Counted from the stretch's first letter, positions 26,001 through 34,640 are shown. The stretch is 64,000 nucleotides of DNA from Symbiodinium kawagutii (GCA_009767595.1 VSDK01028329.1:184017-248016); one strand, 5' to 3'. Numbers and translations are program-made. Notes: a model not told the origin generated them from the letters alone.

Positions 26001-26248
26001 CAATTGAGCACAACGAGCAGAATGAGTTCCTCGTCGCCTCATACTTTCTTGCACTTGGACGGAGAGACACCTGCCCTTTCGCAAGATGGACGACGATCCA
26101 GGCAGATGAACAGGATCCTGCTGCACGCATCATCGCTCTTTGGCAGGATAACGTGGACCCTACATCCCAGATCGAGCTCTACATTGTCAGGCCTCAGCCC
26201 CCACAAAATGCACACACACACAACATGCAGATGTCTTTGTCATCGTGA
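23018..26248 (+). CDS. LINE ORF2, N-terminal part (to the frameshift)
   Basis: First ATG of this frame after the ORF1 stop, 65 nt downstream; the frame is also open further upstream, so a -1 shift from ORF1 cannot be excluded. It encodes 1076 residues with no catalytic domain I recognise. Three related modules stand out: one starting at AETWFLSGNGIPICVRPRRL (nt ~23705), one at FNTWFLSHTRFPRC (~25312) and one at VASYFLALGRRDTC (~26032). Each has an aromatic-Phe-Leu core, a Cys, a Trp, then P-x-P and a hydrophobic strand. Between modules 1 and 2 lie a very acidic stretch (DDDYIDVFESDTDDYDD) and an Arg/Ser stretch (RARSRSRDPSHSR). The stop at 26246-26248 comes just after a CA repeat, inside module 3, whose end (ADVFVIVTQLL) is read in the next frame. 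So this is the front of one broken polyprotein, not a separate gene. Confidence 0.8.
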   Translation: MGAPTGQSLALLSTPSTTDVSQASDANRRKGSTKLLELQEDAAFPPMLTVKRLYRRHESVIPSMTRAGTTRPSWFKTPLQLTQVDQRTSHTGAHDDQPRRPSALRQTRECHITKRVTFSEFVTLLVTDHAHTESCRIPESRAALAFRTLWHMHGQVVQSPHWINIVHSWPTGLPRAETASIRVPASRNPTSSWLPGQLSALQPWATTPDSVWSSIALALAEAQPGTFIFAETWFLSGNGIPICVRPRRLYLHGHLTPEQFQMECQIVWGDVMDPSIAVEIAEITPLPASLSSSVIHVVLTQARRPSQFAVLLQCEDFPPMAKQRAVLLRHPCTVHEVFAAAQYDYLCGIRARPCYLDYTHPDNRRYFTFEHVPNQHAVYVEGDILDNTDELSPTASSAEPASQLSGDESTTSPQDDDYIDVFESDTDDYDDLAFMETPSMSSAIPSALHRRVHPELAWGDIPLEFKVADTLDHAHSHSWQPQETDDSSSDVICAMQRARSRSRDPSHSRTEEGSNRSESQEDMLDDRADDNQSSQQSDPVDWSVVFSNMTEDPGHVLAGLQGPTTAQAAQAIAMPLNEVVAVHPVSGLLATHRDYIAIAECREDHMDPQREAIVLLDVLCRVRGSMGTTASTHLFHSVSIVKRFLTMSSLLAHYRLTTFSRVFPDQLSVFLNDYQWHINSGATSTIASGDHILVIFEAPASEPHRAALADWLTEEGLELWDEIRTPFSSAAISPTIPFTVDEGPQPGDPAISSCATARMELPGMAFNTWFLSHTRFPRCMDSKVIIFSSDPSEWKRAIERAWSPHFLAGQPFTVTWVHPAPERTGVEAYDSLPHALIEQDHREHAIGILLSVKEEPIGSTPVTHAAHSTHDRTSDIGYIRMANEQGANIRLRPCTVLLEGRTLVDFERVRRPTGTSVTVVVHNPPASDLPTDVSSLMQTAMHAPQAEQHASTGSTNGPPSRTHDESTGACDHTFVLTPDHRGLFNTDLHGLLQAAIEHNEQNEFLVASYFLALGRRDTCPFARWTTIQADEQDPAARIIALWQDNVDPTSQIELYIVRPQPPQNAHTHNMQMSLSS

Positions 26249-29200
26249 CGCAATTGCTGCGACAAGAAGATCGTGCTGCCTTGGTGACCATCATCGAAGA
26301 GGAGGAGCATTTACACATTGCCAAGATCATGCCCCCAAGAGTATCCAGACGCATTGTCCTACGGGAAATGGGCCTTTCAAGCCGATGTCTGGGCCCTACT
26401 TTTTCAACATGGTGTTCCGTCTCCTACGATGCACAGCTGATTCGTGAAGCTCCACACACTCCACTTATGGCTGGTGCGGGTCTTGTTGTGCATTTGACAG
26501 CTTTGGGCACTGAAGGCCCGACCCAAGACTCCCGGGCCCCTTCGCTGGAGCACTGGTATCGAAGACGTTCGCTTCGTGCGCCAGATGAGGTCTCAGAGGA
26601 GAAGCGTCAAAGGAAGCAATGTACACCTTCATCATTGCCACAGGCCATCTGGTCCTTCTATCCATGCCAGAGGTGTGAAAATGATGCCACACAACTCTTC
26701 CAGGTCGAGGGGACCTCACTCCAGCCCACTGAGCTCGAACTCATGAGGGCTCTCCATCGGCAGGGCATCCCCAAAGGTGTCATCATGCAGATCGATGCTG
26801 TTCCTCAAATCCACATGGTGTTCATCGCGTATGTGATTCACTCTCCCATGGCAGACCATGTGTCGTCGAGGCTCAAAGACACCACTCACTGGCCACTTGC
26901 ACAAACGCAAAGAACCATTCATCCACTATGGCACATTCCAGATGTTCCTGCAGAAGCAATGGACAGACAGTTTGTAGCGAGATTGCCCATGACATCACAA
27001 GAACTGCGCGACCTCTTCGACAACCAGGTCTACCTCCTGCACACGGATCTCTCGATCTTCACCGGAGACTTTGTCAGACAAGCCGCAGCCCATCAAACCA
27101 TCGGTCAGTCGAAGGCCCACCTCGCGCAGATGGACAGACTGGTCATCTTCACCGACGGCTCGGCTGCTGTGGATGGGGGACAAGCTAAATGGGCCTTCGT
27201 CGTGTTGGCGGAGAAATATGGACAAGCTCCACTCATTGTGGGATGGAGCGCAGGAGAAGTTGTTCAAGATCAAGTTGATCCCCACCACATTGGAGCATCC
27301 GAACTTACCTCCACACAGGCTGAGCGCTCTGCGCTCATATGGGCACTCTGGTGGCGCACCTTTGTGGACATCGACATCCCCACCTCTTTCTGTGTGGACG
27401 CCACGTCAGCCATCGACACCGCCACAGGAGCCTCACTCGATGCTGACACCTCTGAAAGTGCCCTACTGCTCCGCAGTTCATACCTCGCCCTCGAGCTCAA
27501 CATGCCTGAGAATGACATCGCACTACATCATTGCCGAGGACATCAAGGCGTTTTCTGGAATGAAGTGGCTGATACCATTGCGACGCAGTTCAACGCAGAC
27601 ACTTCGCCCCCACACGCACCTGGCTTTGACGTTCGACGATGGCAAGCTATTGTTCCTCATGCGTGGTACATCCTTCGGCCTCAGCCTGACATGCCTCAAC
27701 TTCAGGGCAGCTTTTTGGACATCTCCCCTCCTGCTCTGCCATCACTTAGTGCCGATATCGATCTGGACGCCAGACGCTCAGAGCAAGCCAGCCACGACGA
27801 ACCCCTTACAGTGGAAATTGGCATCGCCACAGCAAATGTTCAGACATTGTACCAAGGGCATGGCGGTGGCCCGGGCAAAATTGACTTTCTTCAAGCCCAG
27901 TTCCACCATGCAGGTCTTCACATGATTGGCATCCAGGAAGCCAGAGGCTCGCAGGGGATGTGGACCAATGCACAATTCATTCGAATTGCGGCGCCTTCCC
28001 AAGAAGGGGAATTGGGTGTTGAACTCTGGATCAACGTGGCGCTACCCTATGCGCACTCCGGCACAACTGCACACTACTTCGCAAAGCAGCACTTCACTGT
28101 CAGGGTAGCTTCACCACGTCTACTTGTGTGCCGTGTAGAAGCACCTGGTATTGATACACTGGCTATAGTTGCTCATGCGCCACATGCGGGCATCGACCAG
28201 GATGTTGTGGCAAAGTTTTGGGAACAACTTGCGGCCACCTTTGTCGCAGATTCACAAGAGAATGTCTTTCTGATGATCGACGCCAATGCCACGCTTGGTC
28301 ACAGTGATGGAGTCCGAGTTTTGCATCTCCAGGATGAGCCTTCGACCAACTCCCCTCACCTTAGGGCACTGATGGAGGCCAAACAACTCTTTGCGCCAGC
28401 CTCTGCGCTTGGCCATTGGTCCCCCACTTGGATCAGCCCCGATGGTCGCACAGCCAGACGCATCGATCATGTCTTGGTATCCCAGAAGCTTTCATCACAA
28501 TGTCTTGGAGCCTCCACATTGGATGACATTGAGCTGGCCATCCATGGACGTGACCATCGTGCAGCAGGAGTGTGGCTTCACTGGGCATCCTCGACACCAC
28601 CAGCACGTCGTCGAGGTCACTTTACAGTGGACCCCCTGCGCATCAAGAACAATTCTCGTCTGCATCAAGCCATCGCGGCCATCCCAGCCTTGCCATGGAA
28701 CACAGATGTCGACACCCAGACCAACCATTTTCAGCAACATATGCACGCGGCTCTGCGCCGCACGTGCGGACGTCAACGTGCGCAGCCCAAAAAGCCATTC
28801 ATTGATGGTCGCACTTGGGACCTTCGCAATCAGCTCCGACAGGCACGAGCTGATCTGAAGGACAAGATGAGGAACAGCTGCCCCACCACCCTGAGACAAT
28901 TCTTCGCAACATGGAAGCGCTGCATCCAGAACACCATTGAGCCGGTGAGCATGGTGCCCATTGTGCAGGCCGTACTTCAGGTGCGGCAGCTTCAAACCGC
29001 GCTCAAGAAACAGCTACGCACCAACAAGGCACACCACATCGAGCAGACAATGAAGGACATGCCTCACTCTTCGTCTGCCTCACAGGTTTTGAAAACCCTC
29101 AGACCCTACAGGGGTAGTTCGAACGCCAAATTCTTTGGCCCGCCGCCCTTACCGATGGTCCGAGATGAGGATGGGAAACCGTGCCACAATGCAGAGGAAG

Positions 29201-32200
29201 CCCGAGCGAGATGGCTGCGCTTCCTGGCACACATGGAAGGTGGCAGCATGGTTGAGAGTTCGGAACTTCGTGAAGACTGGATTGCCAACATGCACCGGTT
29301 TGCTGCAGCCAACATCGACATTGACATCGCGGAGATTCCCACCATTGTCAACCTCGAATGTTCGTTCAAGAAGGTTGCGGCTGGGAAAGCGACGGGGCCG
29401 GATGGCATTCCAGGAGAAGCATGCAGAGCACATGCGACCAAGCTTGCCCGTCAGATCGTGCCTGTGCTCCTCAAAACCGCACTTTATGGACAGGAGCCCC
29501 TGGACTACAAGGGCGGCCGGGCTGTCACAGCTTGGAAGAGGAAGCTGCCACAAGACCAATGCGACGCGTACAGAGCTCTGCTCATCAGCAGCCACATTGG
29601 CAAAAGCATACATCGTTCCCTCCGAGATCAACACAGCCAGTTATACGAGGCGTTCCTGCACAGGGACCAGCTCGGGGGACGGAAGAGAGTCCCGGTGACT
29701 TTGGGCTCTCACATGGCCCAAGCCTTTCTCCGGCACTATCATTGTCGCCACCAAGCAGTCGCCATTCTCTTCCTGGACCTCACTCAGGCCTTCTATCGCA
29801 CCCTCCGTGAGCTGGCCTTAGGGCCATGCGGTAATGATGAATCCATCGCTCGTTGGGTCAAAGCACTAAACCTCCCACCGGACACCCTTCACAACCTGCA
29901 CCATGCTCTAGCCGGTGACAACGCCATTGAGCACACTGAGTGGCCCACTACGTTTCGCAATGCGATCAGGCTCCTTCACTGCTCCACTTGGTTCACCTTG
30001 GGCAACCATGATCAAGTGATCAAAACGTCGGTGGGTTCACGCCCTGGCGACTGCTTTGCCGACATCGTATTCGGTCTACTCTTTGGACAAGTTGTACATC
30101 GACTTGAGCAGACCATGGTCGCAGAAGGACTCGACGAGCTCATCCCACTTCGACAAGAACCAGGTCTATGGAGTTGCCCGGGAGACGCTCAGACCCGAGT
30201 CATGGGACCCATATGGATGGATGACTTGGCCCTTTGCCTACACTCAGAATCCTGCACGGAGCTGGTTTCCAAAGCAGCCCGAGTGACCGGGCATCTTTAC
30301 GATCTCTGCAGAGCCCACGGCCTTTCACCGAATCTCAGCCCAGGAAAGACCGAGGTTCTTATGAGCTTTCGAGGCAGAGACCACCGCTCGCAAAAGCTTG
30401 CATTCTTTGGCCCGCAGGCTTCTGGCACTCTGCCTGTAGTCACCAATGAAGGGGTCATTGATGTTCGAGTGGTGGGAAAATACAAACATTTGGGCACTCT
30501 CCTACATCATGGGGGATGCCAAAACCAGGAGATGAGCCACCAGTTTGCAATGGCGCACCAGTCCTTCAAGGAGAACAGCAGACTCTTGCTGCGCAACCGG
30601 AACCTTCCTCTTCGTACACGGGTTCGGCTTTTTGAGTCCGTTGTGCTCAGCAAACTCACCTACGGAATGGGCTCCTGGATTTTCTCCTCACCCAAAGCAG
30701 AACAACAGTTTGCAGCCTCCCTGGGGAGGCTATACCGTCGTCTTTGCTCACATCGCCCTGATGCACACTTGGTGCATGGTGAACTATGTGCTGAACTTTC
30801 TCTTCCTGATGGACCTGACCTACTACGTCGAGAACGTCTTCGTTATCTTGGCACTGTGTACCGCAGTGCGGACACACATGCGTGGTCAGTCATCCTGTTG
30901 GATGATCAGTGGTCCACTCGTGTTCGCGAAGATTTGGTCTGGATGTGGGAGCAACTACGTCATTCCAGTGCTCTGCCCGACCCACGCACTGATCCGGCTC
31001 ATTGGCAGCGTGTGCTGCTACAACAACCCAAGTACTGGAAGAAGCTGGTGGGTCGAGCAGTTGCCCACTCCATTCGACAGGCCAATCTCCGATGGGAGGT
31101 TCAACAAGCCCACAAGAGATGCGCTGTGAGCATCTGTGAACACTTCGACATTCCCCGGGCTGCAACCACCCACTTGCGCTCAATTGAGCGTCATGGCTGC
31201 CTTCACTGTGGGAAGCAATTCAAATCGAAAGCTGGGGAAGCCGTGCACATGTGCAGGGCCCATGGACGCACAGCGAAGGAACGCACCCTCTTCGCAACCA
31301 CGCAGTGTGGAGCATGTTTGAAGGAATTCCACACTCGCGGCAGCATCCTGCGGCACTTGCATCACTCACACACTTGCCGCTCCTCCCTGCTGCAACAAGG
31401 TGTATGCCTCACCCCAGTGCCGGGCATTGGGTCCCGTGAAGAAGCCGTGCTCGCGCAATGCCATGACGGCATCCTGCCGAGCCTCCAGGCACATGGCCCC
31501 ACCTTCCCGCTCGGTGGCCACATGGACTTTGCTGACTACAACATCGACTTAGAGAACGCGATCTTCCACTTCCTCGTGGACGCCCCGGAATCCAATGCGA
31601 CCATCAACGATGTGGAGACCTTTCTGCGTGAATGGGTCAATCAGCACCCGATTGGATGGTCGGAGTGGTGTGCCACTCTGGCACATGTCTCTGACAGCTA
31701 CGGCTCTCAGGAAGCAGAACAGGCTGGTCTTTCCCAGCAACAGGTACACCAGCTCCTCCAACACATGGCCACCTATGAGGCATGGCCCTTCATGCAGGAG
31801 GAGAGCTTCGCTTCCATGGACAATCCTGTTACCGTCGAGCACTGGCATCAGGAACTCGAACGACTTGTGGTCGAAACCATGAAGAGCAAGAAAGATCGTG
31901 TTCCGCGTCATCCCGGAGGTCATCGAATTTTCCTCCATCTCTTTGCCGGCAGGCGCCGGCCGGGGGACCTCCAGTTTTACATCGACAGATGGACACCGCC
32001 GCAGGGAGTGCTCTTCCACGTAATATCTGTCGATATTATCCATGACGCTGTGTGGGGTGATCTTCGTGATCCCCGTACCCGACAGTTCTGGCTACACGCT
32101 GTTCGTCAGCAGTGGGTGCTGGCGCTGGTGTCCGGCCCCCCCTGTGAAACTTGGAGCCAAGCAAGATACCACCAACTCTCAGAGCAATCCTCCGGCCCAC

Positions 32201-32781
32201 GGCCGTTGAGGTCGGCACAAGAGTTGTGGGGGCTTGGCAGCCTTCGCATCCGCGAAGTGGACCAGGTGGCCCTTGGGAATTCACTTCTCACGTTCTCCGT
32301 GGAGGCGATCATTGACCTGGCCCTCAACTCCGGTCTGGCGGTGCTGGAGCACCCGGCAGAACCAGATGAACCAGAGAAGCCTTCAATTTGGAGGCTGCCA
32401 TTGGTTGCTTGGCTGGCCTCACTGCCGGAAGTGCAGATCGTGAGGCTCCAGCAGGGCTTCTTCGGTGCGCCATCTCCGAAGCCTACCAATCTACTGCTCT
32501 TGAACCTGCCCAAAGGAGATGTCCATCTGTGGGATCAGAGGTCATGCCTCATCCCCCCGAACGCCGTCTCCATCGGAAAGTCTGAGAGCGGACAGTACAG
32601 AACATCTCCGTTGAAGGAGTACCCGCCTGCTCTTTGCAAGGCACTGGCTGACATGCTCTGTGTCCAAGCTGAGCAGGTAGGAAATGGATGTGCTGAGCCG
32701 ACGCCTTCCTTTTGGTCGACCGTAGCCCCTATGAGGGCTGCTTTTGGACGCACCATTGGCGCAGACTACAGCCGTCCATGA
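26245..32781 (+). CDS. LINE ORF2 polyprotein: RNase H, endonuclease, RT, zinc fingers, methyltransferase-like
   Basis: 2178 codons to the TGA at 32781, numbered here from 26245. RNase H (~298-452): FTDGS (D304), E360 in QAERSALIW, D385 in CVDATSAID, H433 and D443 in GHQGVFWNEVAD. APE-like endonuclease (~525-778): N531, QEAR (E565), DANA (D679, N681), RRIDHVLV (D741, H742) and RDHRAAG (D770, H771). Reverse transcriptase (~1000-1400): GKATGPDGIPGE (~1047-1058), FLDLTQAF (D1178), GSRPGDCFAD (~1264-1273) and WMDDLAL (D1326, D1327). Two C2H2 fingers: C1652/C1655/H1668/H1673 and C1688/C1691/H1704/H1709. C-terminal methyltransferase-like domain (~1893-2150): LHLFAG, GPPCETWSQAR and VLEHP. Translation most likely continues from the upstream frame; the codon at 26245 is GTG, not ATG, and sits inside module 3. 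The protein would copy the element RNA at the cut target in the nucleus. RNase H lies ahead of the endonuclease, an uncommon order. Confidence 0.93.
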   Translation: MTQLLRQEDRAALVTIIEEEEHLHIAKIMPPRVSRRIVLREMGLSSRCLGPTFSTWCSVSYDAQLIREAPHTPLMAGAGLVVHLTALGTEGPTQDSRAPSLEHWYRRRSLRAPDEVSEEKRQRKQCTPSSLPQAIWSFYPCQRCENDATQLFQVEGTSLQPTELELMRALHRQGIPKGVIMQIDAVPQIHMVFIAYVIHSPMADHVSSRLKDTTHWPLAQTQRTIHPLWHIPDVPAEAMDRQFVARLPMTSQELRDLFDNQVYLLHTDLSIFTGDFVRQAAAHQTIGQSKAHLAQMDRLVIFTDGSAAVDGGQAKWAFVVLAEKYGQAPLIVGWSAGEVVQDQVDPHHIGASELTSTQAERSALIWALWWRTFVDIDIPTSFCVDATSAIDTATGASLDADTSESALLLRSSYLALELNMPENDIALHHCRGHQGVFWNEVADTIATQFNADTSPPHAPGFDVRRWQAIVPHAWYILRPQPDMPQLQGSFLDISPPALPSLSADIDLDARRSEQASHDEPLTVEIGIATANVQTLYQGHGGGPGKIDFLQAQFHHAGLHMIGIQEARGSQGMWTNAQFIRIAAPSQEGELGVELWINVALPYAHSGTTAHYFAKQHFTVRVASPRLLVCRVEAPGIDTLAIVAHAPHAGIDQDVVAKFWEQLAATFVADSQENVFLMIDANATLGHSDGVRVLHLQDEPSTNSPHLRALMEAKQLFAPASALGHWSPTWISPDGRTARRIDHVLVSQKLSSQCLGASTLDDIELAIHGRDHRAAGVWLHWASSTPPARRRGHFTVDPLRIKNNSRLHQAIAAIPALPWNTDVDTQTNHFQQHMHAALRRTCGRQRAQPKKPFIDGRTWDLRNQLRQARADLKDKMRNSCPTTLRQFFATWKRCIQNTIEPVSMVPIVQAVLQVRQLQTALKKQLRTNKAHHIEQTMKDMPHSSSASQVLKTLRPYRGSSNAKFFGPPPLPMVRDEDGKPCHNAEEARARWLRFLAHMEGGSMVESSELREDWIANMHRFAAANIDIDIAEIPTIVNLECSFKKVAAGKATGPDGIPGEACRAHATKLARQIVPVLLKTALYGQEPLDYKGGRAVTAWKRKLPQDQCDAYRALLISSHIGKSIHRSLRDQHSQLYEAFLHRDQLGGRKRVPVTLGSHMAQAFLRHYHCRHQAVAILFLDLTQAFYRTLRELALGPCGNDESIARWVKALNLPPDTLHNLHHALAGDNAIEHTEWPTTFRNAIRLLHCSTWFTLGNHDQVIKTSVGSRPGDCFADIVFGLLFGQVVHRLEQTMVAEGLDELIPLRQEPGLWSCPGDAQTRVMGPIWMDDLALCLHSESCTELVSKAARVTGHLYDLCRAHGLSPNLSPGKTEVLMSFRGRDHRSQKLAFFGPQASGTLPVVTNEGVIDVRVVGKYKHLGTLLHHGGCQNQEMSHQFAMAHQSFKENSRLLLRNRNLPLRTRVRLFESVVLSKLTYGMGSWIFSSPKAEQQFAASLGRLYRRLCSHRPDAHLVHGELCAELSLPDGPDLLRRERLRYLGTVYRSADTHAWSVILLDDQWSTRVREDLVWMWEQLRHSSALPDPRTDPAHWQRVLLQQPKYWKKLVGRAVAHSIRQANLRWEVQQAHKRCAVSICEHFDIPRAATTHLRSIERHGCLHCGKQFKSKAGEAVHMCRAHGRTAKERTLFATTQCGACLKEFHTRGSILRHLHHSHTCRSSLLQQGVCLTPVPGIGSREEAVLAQCHDGILPSLQAHGPTFPLGGHMDFADYNIDLENAIFHFLVDAPESNATINDVETFLREWVNQHPIGWSEWCATLAHVSDSYGSQEAEQAGLSQQQVHQLLQHMATYEAWPFMQEESFASMDNPVTVEHWHQELERLVVETMKSKKDRVPRHPGGHRIFLHLFAGRRRPGDLQFYIDRWTPPQGVLFHVISVDIIHDAVWGDLRDPRTRQFWLHAVRQQWVLALVSGPPCETWSQARYHQLSEQSSGPRPLRSAQELWGLGSLRIREVDQVALGNSLLTFSVEAIIDLALNSGLAVLEHPAEPDEPEKPSIWRLPLVAWLASLPEVQIVRLQQGFFGAPSPKPTNLLLLNLPKGDVHLWDQRSCLIPPNAVSIGKSESGQYRTSPLKEYPPALCKALADMLCVQAEQVGNGCAEPTPSFWSTVAPMRAAFGRTIGADYSRP
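27136..27600 (+). other. RNase H domain of LINE ORF2
   Basis: The acidic residues D304, E360, D385 and D443, with H433, are all present in the usual RNase HI spacing. It would remove RNA from the RNA:DNA hybrid. It lies about 220 residues upstream of the endonuclease core motifs, not after the reverse transcriptase. Confidence 0.92.
27817..28578 (+). other. APE-type endonuclease domain of LINE ORF2
   Basis: Endonuclease/exonuclease/phosphatase fold. Motifs N531, E565, D679/N681, DH741-742 and DH770-771 match the metal-binding and catalytic set of LINE endonucleases. It would nick target DNA to prime reverse transcription. Confidence 0.93.
29140..30440 (+). other. Reverse transcriptase domain of LINE ORF2
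   Basis: Non-LTR type motifs in order: GKATGPDGIPGE, FLDLTQAF, GSRPGDCFAD, WMDDLAL and KTEVLMSF. The catalytic triad D1178, D1326, D1327 is intact. The usual F/Y-A-D-D is M-D-D here. Confidence 0.95.
31198..31371 (+). other. Tandem C2H2 zinc fingers of LINE ORF2
   Basis: Two units, both C-x2-C-x12-H-x4-H: CLHCGKQFKSKAGEAVHMCR and CGACLKEFHTRGSILRHLHH. They probably bind nucleic acid after the reverse transcriptase, comparable to the C-terminal Cys/His motif of many LINEs. Confidence 0.88.
31915..32694 (+). other. Cytosine-5 methyltransferase-like domain of LINE ORF2
   Basis: A Rossmann-like start, HRIFLHLFAGRRRPGDL (compare the LFxGxG SAM-binding motif I), then VISVDI with an acidic residue (D1930, motif II-like) and WGDLRDP (motif III-like). 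Next is GPPCETWSQAR with C1967, matching the catalytic GPPCQxxS motif IV, and VLEHP with E2035, comparable to the ENV motif VI. Motif I lacks the second Gly and ENV is replaced by EHP, so the domain is divergent and activity is uncertain. Fusion of methyltransferases to retrotransposons is known in dinoflagellates; whether this is the same lineage cannot be told here. Confidence 0.7.
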
Positions 32782-32841
32782 ATTCGCTTTTTCCAGCCGC
32801 GGCGCATTGACGCCTCTTCAAGCTGCAAGGTCAAAAAAAAA
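32782..32841 (+). other. LINE 3' UTR and oligo(A) tail
   Basis: A short 3' UTR of about 50 nt ends in CAAGGTC followed by ten A (32833-32842). The last A is shared with the target-site duplication. Confidence 0.85.
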
Positions 32842-32853
32842 ATATACACATTT
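32842..32853. repeat. Target-site duplication of the LINE (3' copy)
   Basis: ATATACACATTT, identical to 21574-21585. Confidence 0.88.
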
Positions 32854-34640
32854 TAATCGGGACTCCACAGAACCAAATCCATCATCATTTTGATGATCAA
32901 GTATCAACCACCACACCCACATTGCCCTTGAACCATCGTTGCTTACCGGCCATACTGTACCAACCACCCAGCCAACCCACTCATGTGACCGCTTGCATCG
33001 TGGGGATGTGCTGCGGTGGGAGGTCTACCACCTAGAGTGAGGGCGTCACCGCACCATGAGGACCACGATGGATGGTGCTTACTGGGTAGAGACTGGCTGG
33101 TTGCTTGCTGGTTAATGATTGTTTCATCATGTTTGGAATGCTTAATCACACTTGTAGGTCAAAATGATTATTGATGACAATCAGTGCTGACTAATAGTGG
33201 ATCAATGATCAATGATCAACCACCGACCAGCGGCGGTCAGGTGCTTACGTTTCAGTGCTAATTTGCTAACTTCGCAGCAGTGGCTGTTGCTATTGGCCAT
33301 ATCCTACAACAGGTGCGTCAACAAGCATAATCAATCGTCATCAACCAAAACTACAGAGATTCACGGCCACTAGATGAACAACTGAACAACAACAAGCAGC
33401 AAGAGTAGCAGCAGCAGCCGCCATCAGCGGAGCAGTGCGCCTCAAGCTGCTGCTCCAAGGCATTGTATCCTGTTGGCGCCTGAGCTGCGGTAGATGAGGA
33501 TGCTCACCCGACTGGCTTATTGTTTGATCAAATTCCAAAAGTCGTAAACATGTTTTGTTTCGTTGTAGATGGTGCCCAGCACGGAAAAAAACCGCGACGT
33601 GTAGCTAAGCCCTGCACAGGCTGCGCTGTCACATCTGAAACTCCAGCCACAGGAAAACCTGATGCCGCAGCCACGATCGTGTCCCTATGATCGATCTCAG
33701 TGATGGTATTCCGCAGGGAAAGAAGGCAAATCCAGTACAGTCACCAGCCATGTGGCGACGCAAGTTACGCTTGCCAAGTCTGTTGATGACTGTTTGCGCT
33801 TGGGCGCGTCCGGGCCACTTACTGTCTATGTCAGCGTGCTTCTGTGCATGCATGCCAGTGCAGGCATATCGCTGTGTAGATGTGCCTAGACTTAAGCATA
33901 ATCATTGAGGATTTGTTGTCATGAAATTGTCCTTGCAGTGACACGATTAGTTTGGAGATCTTCATCATTCACAACCTGGAGCTTGCAACTAGTCAGATTC
34001 ATGACGCATATCAAATCAACTAAAATTGGATAAACATGAACTTCACCGATGCAACGTCACGAAAACAAAGATCCGTGGATGTGGATCGACCTTTAACTAG
34101 AACAAAACAAGGAGGGAACGGAGAGCAAACATTCACATGGCTCAAGTTCTTCTTATGTGGCCTGCTCCTGTTCGACCGTCGCTTGACAGGTCGGATAGAT
34201 TGTTGGAATATCAACTTCACTACTAGTAGAAGCTGGTGACGTCATCGTAACTGCGCCCAGCCACCCCAAGTAAGATCAAATCATGACATTTGGTGACATA
34301 AATTGCCACGCATTACATAGCATTGCTTTCCGTGACACTATATACATTGCATTGTATTGTATGTGATCCGCCGAGTTTGTATTCAAAGAGCAGATGCAGT
34401 CCATCATGTCATTGCAAGAAGTACATGGCAAAACATCGGCTTTTTGTGCATCCGCTCCTCCCCATGTGCGCACGTCCACCACCCAACATGTGACCACTGG
34501 GGGGCCGGGCCTTTGCTGAGGCAGCCACTGCTAGACATGAAAACTGCTGGCACTACCTTGGGATGCCGCAAGCACAACGAAAACCTGACTGAAATTGGCA
34601 TCAAAGCTCAAGATTTTGGAATTTACAAATAAGCCACTGC

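Larger units (their letters stand above)
21586..32841 (+). mobile_element. Full-length non-LTR retrotransposon (LINE), 11.26 kb
   Basis: Runs from GGGCTCTGACTGGCC to an oligo(A) tail, between two perfect 12-bp target-site duplications. There are no long terminal repeats. It has a ~330-nt 5' leader, ORF1 (zinc finger and helical region), a very long ORF2 and a short ~50-nt 3' UTR. ORF2 holds, in order: three uncharacterised modules, RNase H, APE-type endonuclease, reverse transcriptase, two C2H2 fingers and a methyltransferase-like domain. Catalytic residues of RNase H, endonuclease and reverse transcriptase are visible and only one frame break is seen (CA repeat near 26211-26220). Base composition is visibly more GC-rich than its flanks. 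The intact ends and reading frames indicate a young insertion. Mobilisation would be by target-primed reverse transcription, as in other LINEs (family knowledge). Confidence 0.95.

Noticed and set aside
26245-26247. GTG as a true start of an independent second ORF (overlap GTGA with the upstream stop).
   Set aside because: Eukaryotic GTG initiation is unlikely, and the protein homology runs across the junction, so a frameshift is the better reading.
21586-32841. LTR retrotransposon or virus-like element.
   Set aside because: No terminal repeats, no protease or integrase; APE endonuclease, oligo(A) tail and a 12-bp target duplication fit a LINE.
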